From Billgrantia bachuensis (lineage in GTDB: Bacteria > Pseudomonadota > Gammaproteobacteria > Pseudomonadales > Halomonadaceae): a DNA stretch of 64,000 nucleotides. Location: positions 1 to 64,000 of the forward strand of contig NZ_JAAQTO010000030.1 of assembly GCF_011742165.1 (NCBI RefSeq). Reading direction: 5' to 3'. Both the position numbers and the translations under genes were made by a program. The notes beneath the pieces are model-generated. The model was not told the DNA's origin. It did no database searches and worked only from the letters and a program-made list of their open reading frames with translations. Below, one piece after another: positions 1-8,870 of the stretch (within the stretch, counting starts at the first letter, position 1; each line of letters begins with the position of its first letter).

Positions 1-235
1 GGTAGCGCGACAACTCCTCGGTCCAGGAGATGCTGAACGGAAGGAAGAGGCGTGCCGCGATCTGCAGCAGTACCGTGCCGGCAATGGCCACCAGTGCCAG
101 CACGGCGAGAGCGGTGAACAACGTGTCGACCCAGCCAATCAGGCGCCCCACGACGCCCTGAAAGGTAGGGACCGAAGAGAGTGGGTCCAACTGGTCGAGC
201 GCTTCCTGCTCGGCCGTCCTGAGATGGGAATCCAT
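1..235 (-). CDS. TRAP transporter small permease (DctQ), partial at window edge
   Basis: This is the N-terminal 78 residues of a DctQ-type protein; the 3' end lies outside the window. After a ~30-residue hydrophilic start comes a hydrophobic helix (about residues 35-58, rich in L/A/V) and then the stretch LPFSISWTEELSRY, typical of the first loop of DctQ subunits. The ATG at 235 is preceded by GAGGAAAG. It follows the solute receptor at 311-1279 on the same strand, so receptor and membrane subunits of one TRAP importer are adjacent. DctQ is the small inner-membrane subunit that pairs with DctM for Na+-driven uptake of organic acids. Confidence 0.85.
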   Translation of the reverse strand, partial: MDSHLRTAEQEALDQLDPLSSVPTFQGVVGRLIGWVDTLFTALAVLALVAIAGTVLLQIAARLFLPFSISWTEELSRY

Positions 236-310
236 ACGCTTTCCTCATGATACCCGCAGGCCACTGATACGGAAGCGGGCGAGCCCGGCCGAGCTCGCCC
301 ACAGGTGGCA

Positions 311-1279
311 TCACAGGTCCTGGATGGCCTCGAACAGTTCGCGCTGCTCCTCGTCGAGTGCCTCGAGCACCGCTGGACGGGCCTTATCGGCGAAGGCGTC
401 GGTATCCACCTCGACGAACTCCATGCCGCGCTCCTCGAGTTCCTGACGCAGGCGTTCCTCGTCCTCGGCGAAGAGGTCGGCCTCATGGGCCTGCATGGTG
501 TCGGCCGCCTCGAAGATCACCTCCTGCAGGTCCTCCGGCATGCTCTCGAGCTTGTCTTTGCCGATCACCACGTAGATCCAGCTGCGCACGTGGCCGGTCA
601 GGTTCACGTAATCCTGCACCTCGTCGAAGCTGGCGCTCTCGATCAGGCTCAGCGGGTTCTCCTGGGCCTGGATGGTGTTCTGCTGCAGGGAGGTGAACAC
701 CTCGCTGAAGGCCATCGGCGTGGGTCGCGCACCCAGCGCCTCCCAGGTATCGACGAACAGCGGCACGTTGGGCACACGCAGGCGGAGGCCATCGAGGTCG
801 TCGGGATGCTCGATCGGCTCGTTGGAGGTCAGGTGACGCGGCCCGCGCTCGAACCAGGCCAGCGGCACCAGGTTGGCGCGCTCGGTGATCTGCGCCTCGA
901 TCTCCTCGCCAATCTCGCCGCTGACCGCGGCGTGCAGGTGCTCGGAATCGCGGAAGGCGTAGGGGGCAGCCATCAAGGCGGCCTTGGGCGCCCAGTTCTG
1001 CAGGCTCTCGCCGGTGATGGTCATGTCGGCACTGCCGAGCTGAATGCTGTTGATGACGTCCATCTCGGCGCCGAGCTGCTCATTGGGATAGAGCTGCACC
1101 TCGATGCGACCATCGGAGTTGGCTTCCACCTCCTCCTTGAACTTCACGGCGGCCTGGTGCCAGATGTTCTGCTCATTGGCCAGGTGGCCGAATTTCAGCG
1201 TGAAGTCGGCGGCCAGCGCGGCCTGGCTTGCGATCATGGCCGTTCCTAGGACGGCGCCGGTGACGAGTCGTTTGATCAT
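311..1279 (-). CDS. TRAP transporter solute-binding protein (DctP family), first set
   Basis: A 322-residue periplasmic receptor for a tripartite ATP-independent importer. Residues 1-23 form a signal peptide ending ALA. The DctP signature stretch around residues 165-185 (LRLRVPNVPLFVDTWEALGA) includes the arginine (R166/R168) that in this family pairs with the substrate carboxylate. Length is normal for DctP. It is the eighth gene of the minus-strand uronate operon, 86 bp below the dehydrogenase stop and just ahead of a DctQ start. The operon also has a complete DctPQM set at 5113-7915, so two related uptake systems serve one locus. A hexuronate or aldonate substrate is inferred from the neighbours. 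Confidence 0.9.
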   Translation of the reverse strand: MIKRLVTGAVLGTAMIASQAALAADFTLKFGHLANEQNIWHQAAVKFKEEVEANSDGRIEVQLYPNEQLGAEMDVINSIQLGSADMTITGESLQNWAPKAALMAAPYAFRDSEHLHAAVSGEIGEEIEAQITERANLVPLAWFERGPRHLTSNEPIEHPDDLDGLRLRVPNVPLFVDTWEALGARPTPMAFSEVFTSLQQNTIQAQENPLSLIESASFDEVQDYVNLTGHVRSWIYVVIGKDKLESMPEDLQEVIFEAADTMQAHEADLFAEDEERLRQELEERGMEFVEVDTDAFADKARPAVLEALDEEQRELFEAIQDL

Positions 1280-1365
1280 GGCGTAACTCCTGTTTTTGCC
1301 AAACTGGCTGTTGTTGCTGTTATGGGCATCGCATCGTCGCGATGCGGCTGTCGAGTCATGCTGGC

Positions 1366-2397
1366 TCAGGTTCCGATATCGGCGCTTATGTCGATAAGTA
1401 CCTTGCGAGCCCTTTCGGGATGATGATCGAGCATGTCGATGGCCCCCGGCATCTCGTCGAAGGGCAGGCGATGACTCACCAGCGCCAGCGGATCGAGACG
1501 TCCGGAGGCCATGCGCTCGAGCACATCCGGAAACTTGCGGTTGTTGAGCCGAGACCCCACCAGGGTCAGCTCCTTCTTGATCACCTCCAGTTGCACCAGG
1601 TCGCTGGGAGTGGGATTGAAGCCGAGCAGGCCGATGCGACCTGCCGGCGAGGCGATACGCAGCATCTGCGGCAACAGGGCCGGCACGCAGGCAGCATCGG
1701 CGATCAGCGGAATGCCCTCGCCGCCCGTCAGTTCGCTCGCCGCGGCCTCGACGTCCTCCTTGCCGTGCCAGGTGCGCGTGGCGCCGAGTTCGCGGGCCGT
1801 GGCCAGGCGCTCATCGATCAGGTCGACGACGGTAATGTCCTCGATGCCCTGGGCGCGGGCCATCTGCAGGATGGTCAGACCGATCACTCCGGCGCCATAG
1901 ACCAGCAGGCGGTCGCCGCGCAGCGGCTGCATCCGCTCCAGCACGTTGGCGGCGATGGAGTAAGGCTCCACCAAGGCACCGGCTTCCAGCCCGAGGCCTT
2001 CAGGCAGGCGATGGACATTGGTCGCCGGCACGTTGACCCACTCCTCGAAACCGCCGTCGCGGTGCACACCAACCACCTGCATCGCGCTGCAAACGTTGGG
2101 GCGACCGATACGACACGGATAGCACTTACCGCAGCTGACCACCGGATCGATGCACACCCTGTCGCCGATCGCGATGCCCTCGACGCCCTCACCGAGCGCC
2201 TCGACGGTGCCGGCGAACTCGTGCCCGGTAATGCGCGGAAAGCGCACGAAGGCATTGTCGCCGTGGATGATGTGCATGTCGGAACCGCAGATCCCGGCGA
2301 AGGCCACCTTCACCAGCACTTCGCCGGAAGCGGCGCGGGGCACCTCGACGTCGGCGATGACGTAGTCCAGCGGCGCATTGACCCGAAAGGCTTTCAT
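1366..2397 (-). CDS. Zinc-dependent alcohol dehydrogenase, RspB-like (probable L-gulonate 5-dehydrogenase)
   Basis: A 343-residue medium-chain dehydrogenase. The catalytic zinc ligands are visible as C37 (GICGSD) and H59-E60 (TGHE); the structural zinc cysteines are C89, C92, C95 and C103. A Rossmann motif VYGAGVIGL lies near residue 170. The ATG at 2397 is used because it sits 13 bp after the mannonate dehydratase stop and matches the family N terminus; an open frame continues upstream inside that gene but is not real. In Chromohalobacter and E. coli, RspB-type enzymes next to RspA/ManD proteins oxidise L-gulonate to D-fructuronate; the same pairing here supports that role. Use as a fructuronate or other aldonate dehydrogenase is possible. 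Confidence 0.85.
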   Translation of the reverse strand: MKAFRVNAPLDYVIADVEVPRAASGEVLVKVAFAGICGSDMHIIHGDNAFVRFPRITGHEFAGTVEALGEGVEGIAIGDRVCIDPVVSCGKCYPCRIGRPNVCSAMQVVGVHRDGGFEEWVNVPATNVHRLPEGLGLEAGALVEPYSIAANVLERMQPLRGDRLLVYGAGVIGLTILQMARAQGIEDITVVDLIDERLATARELGATRTWHGKEDVEAAASELTGGEGIPLIADAACVPALLPQMLRIASPAGRIGLLGFNPTPSDLVQLEVIKKELTLVGSRLNNRKFPDVLERMASGRLDPLALVSHRLPFDEMPGAIDMLDHHPERARKVLIDISADIGT

Positions 2398-2410
2398 CGA
2401 TGCATTCTCC

Positions 2411-3622
2411 TTACCAGTGCCACAGGGTGCCGTCCTCCAGCCGGTTGACCGGCAGGCTGGCGCGCTTGTAGGGGTATTGCTTGGCCAAGGTCTCGTCGAT
2501 GTCGACGCCGTGCCCCGGCGCTTCGCCGACCAGGAAATGGCCATCCTCGAAGCGGTAGTCGTGGGGGAAGACGGCGTCGGTCTCCGGTGTATGGGGCATG
2601 TGCTCCTGAATGCCGAAGTTGGGCACCCAGGTGTCGAAATGCACCGCCGCGCCCAGGCATACCGGCGACAGATCCGTGGGCCCGTGGAAGCCGGTGCGCA
2701 CGTGGTAGAGCCCGGCCAGGTCGGCGATGCGCCGCACATGGGTGATGCCGCCGCCGTGGGAGAGCGGCGTACGGATGTAGTCGATCCACTGGTTCTCGAT
2801 CAGCTCGCGGTAGTCGTGGATCGAGTTGAACACCTCCCCCACCGCCAGCGGCGTGGTGGTGTGCTGGCGAATCAGGCGGAAGCTCTCCTGGTTCTCGGCC
2901 GGCACGCAATCCTCGAGCCAGAACAGGTGGTAGGGCTCCACCGCCTTGCCCAGCCGTGCCGCCTCGATGGGCGTCAGGCGATGGTGCACGTCATGCAGCA
3001 CGTGAAGCTCATCGCCGAAACGCTCGCGCACCGCAGCGAACAGCTTGGGCACGTGGTTGAGGTACTTCTCGGTGCTCCACACGTGCTCGGCGGGCAGTTC
3101 GGCATCCGCCGGCTCGTAGCGCTCGCCCTCATGCTTGGCGACACCGTAGATGGTGGGGATGCCGGGCACCCCGGCCTGCACGCGCACCGCTCGATAGCCG
3201 AGCTTGACGTGTTTCTCGACCTCGGCGAGGCAACCCTCGATGTCGCGCCCGGTGCAGTGGGCGTAGGTCATTACCCGCTCGCGGCTCTTGCCGCCCAGCA
3301 GTTGGTAGAGTGGCATGCCGGCCGCCTTGGCCTTGATGTCCCACAGCGCCAGGTCCACCGCCGAGACCGCTGCCATGGTCACCGGCCCCCGGCGCCAGTA
3401 GGCACCGCGGTAGAGGTAGTGCCAGATATCCTCGATGCGGCTGGCATCGCGCCCGATCAGGGCGGGGATCACGTGCTCCTCGAGGTAGGCCACCACGGCC
3501 ATTTCCCTGCCGTTCAGGGTGGCGTCGCCGATGCCGTAGGTGCCCGACTCGGTGACGATCTTGAGGGTGACGAAGTTGCGCCCCGGCGAGGTGACGATCA
3601 CATAGGCGTCGCTGATTTTCAT
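2411..3622 (-). CDS. manD: D-mannonate dehydratase, enolase superfamily (ManD/RspA-like)
   Basis: A 403-residue enolase-superfamily enzyme that dehydrates D-mannonate to 2-keto-3-deoxygluconate. The Mg2+ ligands D211, E237 and E263 lie in DVHH, WLEDC and GEVFN, and the family histidine H313 lies in GFHGPTD. The start at 3622 gives the expected [11 protein letters not shown] terminus; the longer open frame upstream runs into uxaC and is spurious. It lies between uxaC and the RspB-like dehydrogenase. Together these convert glucuronate (uxaC, then reduction) or gulonate (dehydrogenase) to KDG. Some ManD subgroup members have low catalytic efficiency and act in gulonate rather than glucuronate catabolism, and the sequence alone does not say which type this is. 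No uxuB or KDG kinase is visible in the window. Confidence 0.9.
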   Translation of the reverse strand: MKISDAYVIVTSPGRNFVTLKIVTESGTYGIGDATLNGREMAVVAYLEEHVIPALIGRDASRIEDIWHYLYRGAYWRRGPVTMAAVSAVDLALWDIKAKAAGMPLYQLLGGKSRERVMTYAHCTGRDIEGCLAEVEKHVKLGYRAVRVQAGVPGIPTIYGVAKHEGERYEPADAELPAEHVWSTEKYLNHVPKLFAAVRERFGDELHVLHDVHHRLTPIEAARLGKAVEPYHLFWLEDCVPAENQESFRLIRQHTTTPLAVGEVFNSIHDYRELIENQWIDYIRTPLSHGGGITHVRRIADLAGLYHVRTGFHGPTDLSPVCLGAAVHFDTWVPNFGIQEHMPHTPETDAVFPHDYRFEDGHFLVGEAPGHGVDIDETLAKQYPYKRASLPVNRLEDGTLWHW

Positions 3623-3657
3623 GAAGGTTCCGTCGCAGTGATGTGGGAGAAGAGCTC

Positions 3658-5079
3658 CTATCGCTCGAAGAGATAGCGCTGCACGTTGTCGTAGCAGACC
3701 GTCCGCACCAGCTCGCCGATGCGATCGAGATCGTTCGGCAGTTCGCCGCGCAGCATCTGAGCACCGAGCATCTGGCAGAAGATGCGGCGGAAGTAGTCGT
3801 GGCGGGAGAACGACAGCAGGCTGCGCGAATCGGTGAGCATGCCGACGAAGTGGCGCAGCAGGCCGAAGTTCATCTGCGTGACGAGCTGGCGCTCGATGCC
3901 GTCGCGCTGGTCGTTGAACCACCAGGCGGCGCCGAACTGCAGCTTGCCGGGGATGCCGTCGCTGGCAAACGAGCCGACCAGGCTAGCCAGCATCTCGTTG
4001 TCGCGGGGGTTGAGGTTGTAGACCACGGTACGCGGCAGCGCACGGTCGCGGTCGAGCGCATCGAGAATCGCCGCCAGCGACTCGGCGTAGGTCACATCGC
4101 CGATGGCGTCGAAGCCACTGTTGGCGCCGATCTCGGCCAGGCCGCGCTGGCTCAGGCTACGCAGCGCGCCCAGATGAAGCTGCATCACCCAACCGCGGCG
4201 GGCGTACTCGCGCCCCAGCCACAACAGTACAGCGCTGGTGAAGCTGCCTCTCTCCTCGCCGCTGAGCGTCTTGCCACGGCGGCGGCGCTCGATCATCCGG
4301 TCGAGCTCGGCCACGCTCGGCGGCGCGACGAACACCGGCTTCTCCAGGCTGTGGTCGGAGAGACAGCAGCCGTGGGCGGCGAAGTGCTCGAGGCGCTGGT
4401 ACAGCGCCGCGAGCAGGTCGTCATAGCCTCGGATCGTCACGCCGCTGGCCGCCTCCAGCTCGCCGAGGTAGTCGGCGAAGCCGGGCTGCTCGATCTTGAG
4501 TACGGCATCGGCGCGGAAGGTCGGCAGCATGGAGGGAGCCGCCCCGCTCTCGCCATGGCGGCGATGAAGCTCCAGCGAATCGACCGGATCGTCGGTGGTG
4601 CAAACGGTACGCACATTGAAACGCTCGAGAATGCCTTGGGCGCTCAGCTGCGGCGTGGCCAGCCGCTCGCGGGACGTGGTCCAGATCTCCTCGGCCGTTG
4701 CGGGCGAAAGCAGCGTGTTCTCGATGCCCAGCGGATGGCGCAGCTCCAGGTGGGTCCAGTGATAGAGCGGGTTGCCAAGGCAGTCCGGCACCGTTTCGGC
4801 CCAGGCCTGGAAGCGCTCGCGGTCACCCACGTCGCCGGTGATGCGCCGTTCGTCGATGCCGGCGATGCGCATCGCCCGCCACTTGTAGTGATCGCCCTTG
4901 AGCCACAGCTCGGCGAGGTTGTCGAAGCGCACGTTGCCGGCGATTTCTTCCGGGCTCAGGTGCGAGTGGTAGTCGCAGATCGGCATTGCCGCAGCATGCT
5001 CATGGTAGAGCCGGCGCGCCGGCTCGTTCTCGAGCAGGAAGTCAGGCCCCATGAAGTCGATGCGATCATTGAAGGTCAT
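3658..5079 (-). CDS. uxaC: Glucuronate isomerase
   Basis: A 473-residue uronate isomerase, converting D-glucuronate to D-fructuronate (and galacturonate to tagaturonate) in the cytoplasm. The amidohydrolase-like metal site is visible at DYHSHL (H38, H40), and the family stretches [14 protein letters not shown] and [10 protein letters not shown] are present. Length matches UxaC (about 470). The ATG at 5079 lies 33 bp after the dctM stop, so it belongs to the same transcript. Its product feeds the mannonate dehydratase encoded next, provided a fructuronate reductase exists; the adjacent zinc dehydrogenase or a gene elsewhere could supply that step. Confidence 0.95.
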   Translation of the reverse strand: MTFNDRIDFMGPDFLLENEPARRLYHEHAAAMPICDYHSHLSPEEIAGNVRFDNLAELWLKGDHYKWRAMRIAGIDERRITGDVGDRERFQAWAETVPDCLGNPLYHWTHLELRHPLGIENTLLSPATAEEIWTTSRERLATPQLSAQGILERFNVRTVCTTDDPVDSLELHRRHGESGAAPSMLPTFRADAVLKIEQPGFADYLGELEAASGVTIRGYDDLLAALYQRLEHFAAHGCCLSDHSLEKPVFVAPPSVAELDRMIERRRRGKTLSGEERGSFTSAVLLWLGREYARRGWVMQLHLGALRSLSQRGLAEIGANSGFDAIGDVTYAESLAAILDALDRDRALPRTVVYNLNPRDNEMLASLVGSFASDGIPGKLQFGAAWWFNDQRDGIERQLVTQMNFGLLRHFVGMLTDSRSLLSFSRHDYFRRIFCQMLGAQMLRGELPNDLDRIGELVRTVCYDNVQRYLFER

Positions 5080-5112
5080 GACACGCTCCGTCGTTGTCGG
5101 CTTGTACCATGC

Positions 5113-6402
5113 TCAGCCCATCAGCAGGTTGGGCAGAAACAGCACGATATCGGGGAAGAAGATGATGGCCAGCACCACCACGAACACCGCCAGGGCGAAG
5201 GGCACCAGCTCGCGGCTGTAGTCGAAGAAGGAGCAGCGCAGGATGCCGCACACGGTGTACATCGAGATGCCCACCGGCGGAGTCATGCCGCCGAAGGTCA
5301 CCAGAGTCATCATCAGCAGGCCGAAGTGCACCGGGTCGACGCCGGCGGCCTTGACCACCGGCACCAGGATCGGCGTCAGCAGCATCACCACCACGGTGGC
5401 CTCCAGCAGCATGCCGAGCAGCACCAGCAGCACGGCCAGCGTCAGCAGCAGCGTGGCGTGGCTGGAAAACACGCCCAGCGTCAGCTCGGCGATGGTCTGC
5501 GGCACCCGCTCGAAGGAGACCACGTAGCCGATGATTCCCGAGAACATGATGATCAACATGATCATGCCGATGTCGCGCACGCTGGCGTGCATCGCCGTGA
5601 GGACCTCGCGGATCCCCATCTCGCGGTGGATGACGCAGCCCACCAGCAGCGCGTATGCCACGGCGAACGCGCCCGCCTCGGTGGGCGTGAACAAGCCATA
5701 ACGGATGCCCACCAGCAGCCACACCGGAAACAGCAATGCCCAGATGCTGTCGCGCAGGGCCTCGAGGACTTCGCGACCGGCAGGCAACCCTTCACGTATC
5801 GGCGTGTAGCCGCGCCGCTTGGCCACGAAGTAGGTGGTCACCATCAGCGCCACCATCAGCAGGAAGCCGGGCACCACGCCGGCGATGAACAGCCGCCCGA
5901 TCGACACCTCGCCCAGGTAGCCGTACAAGATCAGGCCGATGCTGGGCGGAATGGTGGCGGTGATCAGCCCACCGATCGAGAGCACCGCGCCGGAGAATCC
6001 CGGGCTGTAGCCCTCCTTGATCATGCCCTGCCCCAGCACCCGCGACTGCATGGCGGCATCGGCCACCGCCGAGCCCGACACGCCACCCATCAGCGTACTG
6101 AGCACGATGCTGGCCTGAGCCAGCCCACCGCTCAGCCAGCCGGCCAGCAGCGTGGAAAGGCGAATCAGCCGCGGCGTGATACCGCTGGCGTTCATCAGGT
6201 GACCGATGAAGATGAACAGCGGCACCGCCAGCAGCGGGAACGACTGCGTCGCCGAGACGATGCGCTGCGCGCCGATGTTGGTCGGCAGGAACGTTTCCGG
6301 CAGGAAGAAATAGGTGAAGCCGGCGATGCCGATGGCGAAGGCCACGGGCATGCCGATGGCCATCAGCACCAGGCCCAGGCCCAGCAGGAGTGCGGCCGTC
6401 AT
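5113..6402 (-). CDS. TRAP transporter large permease (DctM)
   Basis: A 429-residue polytopic inner-membrane protein, the translocating subunit of a TRAP importer. It has about 12 hydrophobic segments, and conserved stretches such as GGVSGSAVADAAM (near residue 105) and FGGMTPPVGISMY (near residue 345) are typical of DctM. Its ATGA start overlaps the dctQ stop by 4 bp, indicating translational coupling. With the dctQ and dctP that precede it, this is a complete C4-dicarboxylate/uronate-class transporter inside the uronate operon. Confidence 0.95.
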   Translation of the reverse strand: MTAALLLGLGLVLMAIGMPVAFAIGIAGFTYFFLPETFLPTNIGAQRIVSATQSFPLLAVPLFIFIGHLMNASGITPRLIRLSTLLAGWLSGGLAQASIVLSTLMGGVSGSAVADAAMQSRVLGQGMIKEGYSPGFSGAVLSIGGLITATIPPSIGLILYGYLGEVSIGRLFIAGVVPGFLLMVALMVTTYFVAKRRGYTPIREGLPAGREVLEALRDSIWALLFPVWLLVGIRYGLFTPTEAGAFAVAYALLVGCVIHREMGIREVLTAMHASVRDIGMIMLIIMFSGIIGYVVSFERVPQTIAELTLGVFSSHATLLLTLAVLLVLLGMLLEATVVVMLLTPILVPVVKAAGVDPVHFGLLMMTLVTFGGMTPPVGISMYTVCGILRCSFFDYSRELVPFALAVFVVVLAIIFFPDIVLFLPNLLMG

Positions 6403-6890
6403 AGCGTCTCCTCCACCACATCGTCATCCGGCATCAGGCTCGTCACGATGCCCTTGGTCACGATGCGCCGCAGGAGCGAGACGATCATCATGGCGGCACC
6501 CACCGGAAGCGCCATGGTGATATAGCCGTAGCTCAGCCCGGCTACGCCCATCGGGCGCTGCCAGTTGGACAGGGCCAGTGGAAAGCCATGCCACACGAGC
6601 AGGACCAGGAAACCCAGCATCAGCACCAGGCACAGCCCGGTGACCAGGCGTTGCAACGGCAGCGGCAGGCGCACTGACAAGGCATCGATACGTACTTGCC
6701 CGCCCCGGCGCAGGGTAATGTCGGCGCCCAGCACGGCGGTCCAGATGAACAGCAGTTGGGCCAGCTCGGCGCCGCCGGCGAAGGGCTGGCCGATGGCGCG
6801 TGCCGTCGAGCTCACCAACAGGGTCAGGGAAGTGCCGCCCAGCAGCGCTACGGCGACCCACGCCTCGAGTCGGTCGTACCAGTACCACAT
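6399..6890 (-). CDS. TRAP transporter small permease (DctQ)
   Basis: A 163-residue four-helix membrane protein, the small subunit of the TRAP importer. Conserved features include the WTAVLGADITLRRGGQVRID loop and a C-terminal helix ending before MPDDDVVEETL. The ATG at 6890 (MWYWYDRLEAW) is chosen because GAGGA lies 8 bp upstream; the frame stays open 20 codons further but that extension is proline/arginine-rich and unlike the family. It overlaps dctM by 4 bp and starts 65 bp after the dctP stop. Confidence 0.9.
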   Translation of the reverse strand: MWYWYDRLEAWVAVALLGGTSLTLLVSSTARAIGQPFAGGAELAQLLFIWTAVLGADITLRRGGQVRIDALSVRLPLPLQRLVTGLCLVLMLGFLVLLVWHGFPLALSNWQRPMGVAGLSYGYITMALPVGAAMMIVSLLRRIVTKGIVTSLMPDDDVVEETL

Positions 6891-6955
6891 AAGAAAAATC
6901 CTCGAACCAGGATGCAGCCAGGGCCCCCGCCGCATGCGCGGCGGGGCCATCAGGC

Positions 6956-7915
6956 TTACTCTCCCGAGGTCAATTGATCGCGATACTGGTCGTAGCCAAG
7001 CTCTTCGTAGACGCCGGATACCCGTTCGCGAAACAGATCGACGTCCACCTCGGTAAAGGTCACGCCTTCCGCCTCCATGCGTTCGCGCACGGCATCCTGG
7101 GCATCGACGGTAGCCTGGCTGGCCGCCTCACCGGCTTTGCGCAGCTCCTCGTCGAGAATGGTGCGCAGCTCTTCAGGCAGCGACTGGTACCACTGTTCGG
7201 ACGTGGCCAGGCCGGTCATCAGGTGAATATGGCCGGTCAGTGCGATATGAGTGATCACCTCGTGCAGGTTCTGGCCTTCGGCGGCGGTGAGCTGTGCCTC
7301 GGCGCCGTCGATCGCGCCGAGCTGTAGAGCGGAGTAGACCTCCGACCAGGGCAGCGGCGTGGGCGTGGCCCCCATCGATTCGATGGTGCGCAGCCAGACC
7401 GGCGAGTTGATGGTCCGCACGCGTATGCCGTTCAGGTCCTCGGGCGTCTCCACCAGCTCTTGCGTCAGCATGTGGCGCGAACCCTGGAACCAGTTGTAGT
7501 TGAGCAGGCGCAGGCCGCTGCTCTCGGCCAGGCTGTCGACCCAACCTTGGTAGAGTTCCGATGAGGTGATGCGGTCGTAGTCGGTGTGGTCCTCGACCAG
7601 GTAGGGCGCACTGAGAATACCCAGCTCCGGCTGGTACTCGGACAGGCGGCCGGCATCGATCAGCACCGCGACGTTCGCCCCGCTGCGGATCTGCTCGACC
7701 ACGTCTTCGTCGGAGCCGAGCTGGCTATTGGGGAAGACGCGCACGGTGAGCTCGCCATCGGAGCGCTCCGCGATCGTCTCGCTGGCCTCCTCCATGGCCT
7801 GCACGATGGGGTCCTGAGCGCTGAGTGCCGAGGAGAGATTCAACTGATAGGCCGCGTGGGCCAGATTGGCGGTGGCGGCCAGTGCGATGGCCGCTGCGAG
7901 TGCGGTGATTTTCAT
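6956..7915 (-). CDS. TRAP transporter solute-binding protein (DctP family), second set
   Basis: A 319-residue periplasmic receptor with a signal peptide (residues 1-21, ending AHA before AYQLNLSS). The DctP core is clear: FPNSQLGSDEDVVEQIRSG and LNGIRVRTINSPVWLRTIESMGATPTPLPWSEVY, the latter holding the substrate-carboxylate arginine. The start at 7915 gives a proper signal peptide; the open frame extends 33 codons upstream without one. It is the first structural gene after the GntR regulator and heads dctQ-dctM-uxaC-manD-dehydrogenase. A hexuronate or aldonate ligand is inferred from context. Confidence 0.92.
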   Translation of the reverse strand: MKITALAAAIALAATANLAHAAYQLNLSSALSAQDPIVQAMEEASETIAERSDGELTVRVFPNSQLGSDEDVVEQIRSGANVAVLIDAGRLSEYQPELGILSAPYLVEDHTDYDRITSSELYQGWVDSLAESSGLRLLNYNWFQGSRHMLTQELVETPEDLNGIRVRTINSPVWLRTIESMGATPTPLPWSEVYSALQLGAIDGAEAQLTAAEGQNLHEVITHIALTGHIHLMTGLATSEQWYQSLPEELRTILDEELRKAGEAASQATVDAQDAVRERMEAEGVTFTEVDVDLFRERVSGVYEELGYDQYRDQLTSGE

Positions 7916-7982
7916 GTGAGCCTCCTGACGTGTGTTGTGGTTGTTGCGTCTCGTGCTTGGCGTGTTGCTACGTGAAAACTGC

Positions 7983-8711
7983 TTATTTGCCGACGGCGGC
8001 AGCGCTGGGCGCACCGTCGAACATCTCGGGGAAACGGCGCATGAGCTCCGGTAGCGAGTGCAGGATCTCGCGCTGGTGCACGCTCATGGCCTGACTCGCC
8101 GCATCGGGATCGCGACGGCCAATGGCCACGACGATCATCGAGTGCTGATCGGTCAGCTTGGCGATGGGGGTCGAATCGGGAATGCTCAGGTAGCGCACCC
8201 GGTCGAGCTGCGCCTTGACCTCTTCGGTGACGCGCCAGGCGGCGGTATGCCCCACCCCCAGCGACAGCGCGCGATGAAAGGCCTCGTCGAGCTGGAAGAA
8301 GCGGTCGTAATCGCTGGAAACGCTGCAGCGCCGCTGGCGCTCGATCAATTCACGCAGCTCATCCAGGGTGCGCTCGGCCACTCCCAGCGTGGCAGCCTCC
8401 TTGGCCACCGCCACCTCGATCGCCTCGCGCACGAAGCGGGCTTCGAGCACGGCCTGCTGGGAAATTCTCACCACGTAGGTGCCGCGCTGCGGACGCACCT
8501 CGACCAATCCCGCCTCCGATAGCCGAATGAAGGCCTCGCGAACCGGCTGACGGCTCACGGAGAAGGCATCGGCCAGCTCCTTCTCCGACAGCGCCTGCCC
8601 GGGTGCCAGCACCATGCGGATGATCGACTGGCGCAGCACGCGATAGAGCCGCTCGCGGACCGAGCCGTCATTGCGCGCTTCCTGCCACATGGCCTGCAGG
8701 GGAGTTGTCAT
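7983..8711 (-). CDS. GntR-family transcriptional regulator, FadR (FCD) subfamily
   Basis: A 242-residue regulator. A winged helix-turn-helix spans about residues 20-85 (LSEKELADAFSVSRQPVREAF, then the RPQRGTYVV wing), followed by an all-helical FCD ligand-binding domain containing the DEAFHRAL and HSMIVVAI histidine motifs that bind metal and acid ligands in FadR-type proteins. The ATG at 8711 is preferred over upstream starts because it gives the normal FadR-type length. It lies directly ahead of the TRAP/uronate operon on the same strand, so it probably controls that operon in response to a uronate or pathway intermediate. A tandem 8-bp repeat just upstream (8765-8780) is a candidate operator. 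Confidence 0.9.
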   Translation of the reverse strand: MTTPLQAMWQEARNDGSVRERLYRVLRQSIIRMVLAPGQALSEKELADAFSVSRQPVREAFIRLSEAGLVEVRPQRGTYVVRISQQAVLEARFVREAIEVAVAKEAATLGVAERTLDELRELIERQRRCSVSSDYDRFFQLDEAFHRALSLGVGHTAAWRVTEEVKAQLDRVRYLSIPDSTPIAKLTDQHSMIVVAIGRRDPDAASQAMSVHQREILHSLPELMRRFPEMFDGAPSAAAVGK

Positions 8712-8764
8712 GGGCACCGTTCTCCGTTGTTCTCGTTCATCGAGCGTCGCCGCTCTGAACAGAC

Positions 8765-8780
8765 TAGTATGGTAGTATGG
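8765..8780. promoter_or_regulatory. Candidate operator: tandem TAGTATGG repeat upstream of the GntR gene
   Basis: TAGTATGG occurs twice head to tail with no spacer, 54-69 bp upstream of the GntR start codon. FadR-type regulators normally bind inverted repeats, so a direct repeat is atypical; the flanking CAATTG adds a palindromic element. Its role as an operator is inferred from position only. Confidence 0.35.
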
Positions 8781-8799
8781 CAATTGGCAAGTCGACATG

Positions 8800-8834
8800 A
8801 AAAAGCCCAGGCCGGTTTCCCGGTCTGGGCCTTG
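8800..8834 (-). terminator. Intrinsic terminator after the DEAD-box helicase
   Basis: Read on the minus strand, a GC-rich stem of about 13 bp (GGCCCAG-CCGG pairing with CCGG-CTGGGC) closes a GAAA-type loop and is followed by a T run. It lies 36 bp beyond the helicase stop and separates it from the divergently regulated uronate operon. Confidence 0.8.
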
Positions 8835-8870
8835 ATCTTTCGCGTTCGCCGCTAGCGACGAACGAAGCGC

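Noticed and set aside
3643..6525. 960-codon open frame on the plus strand
   Set aside because: It lies antisense to uxaC and the TRAP permease genes and its translation is H/Q/R-rich with no family match, a typical shadow frame of high-GC genes.
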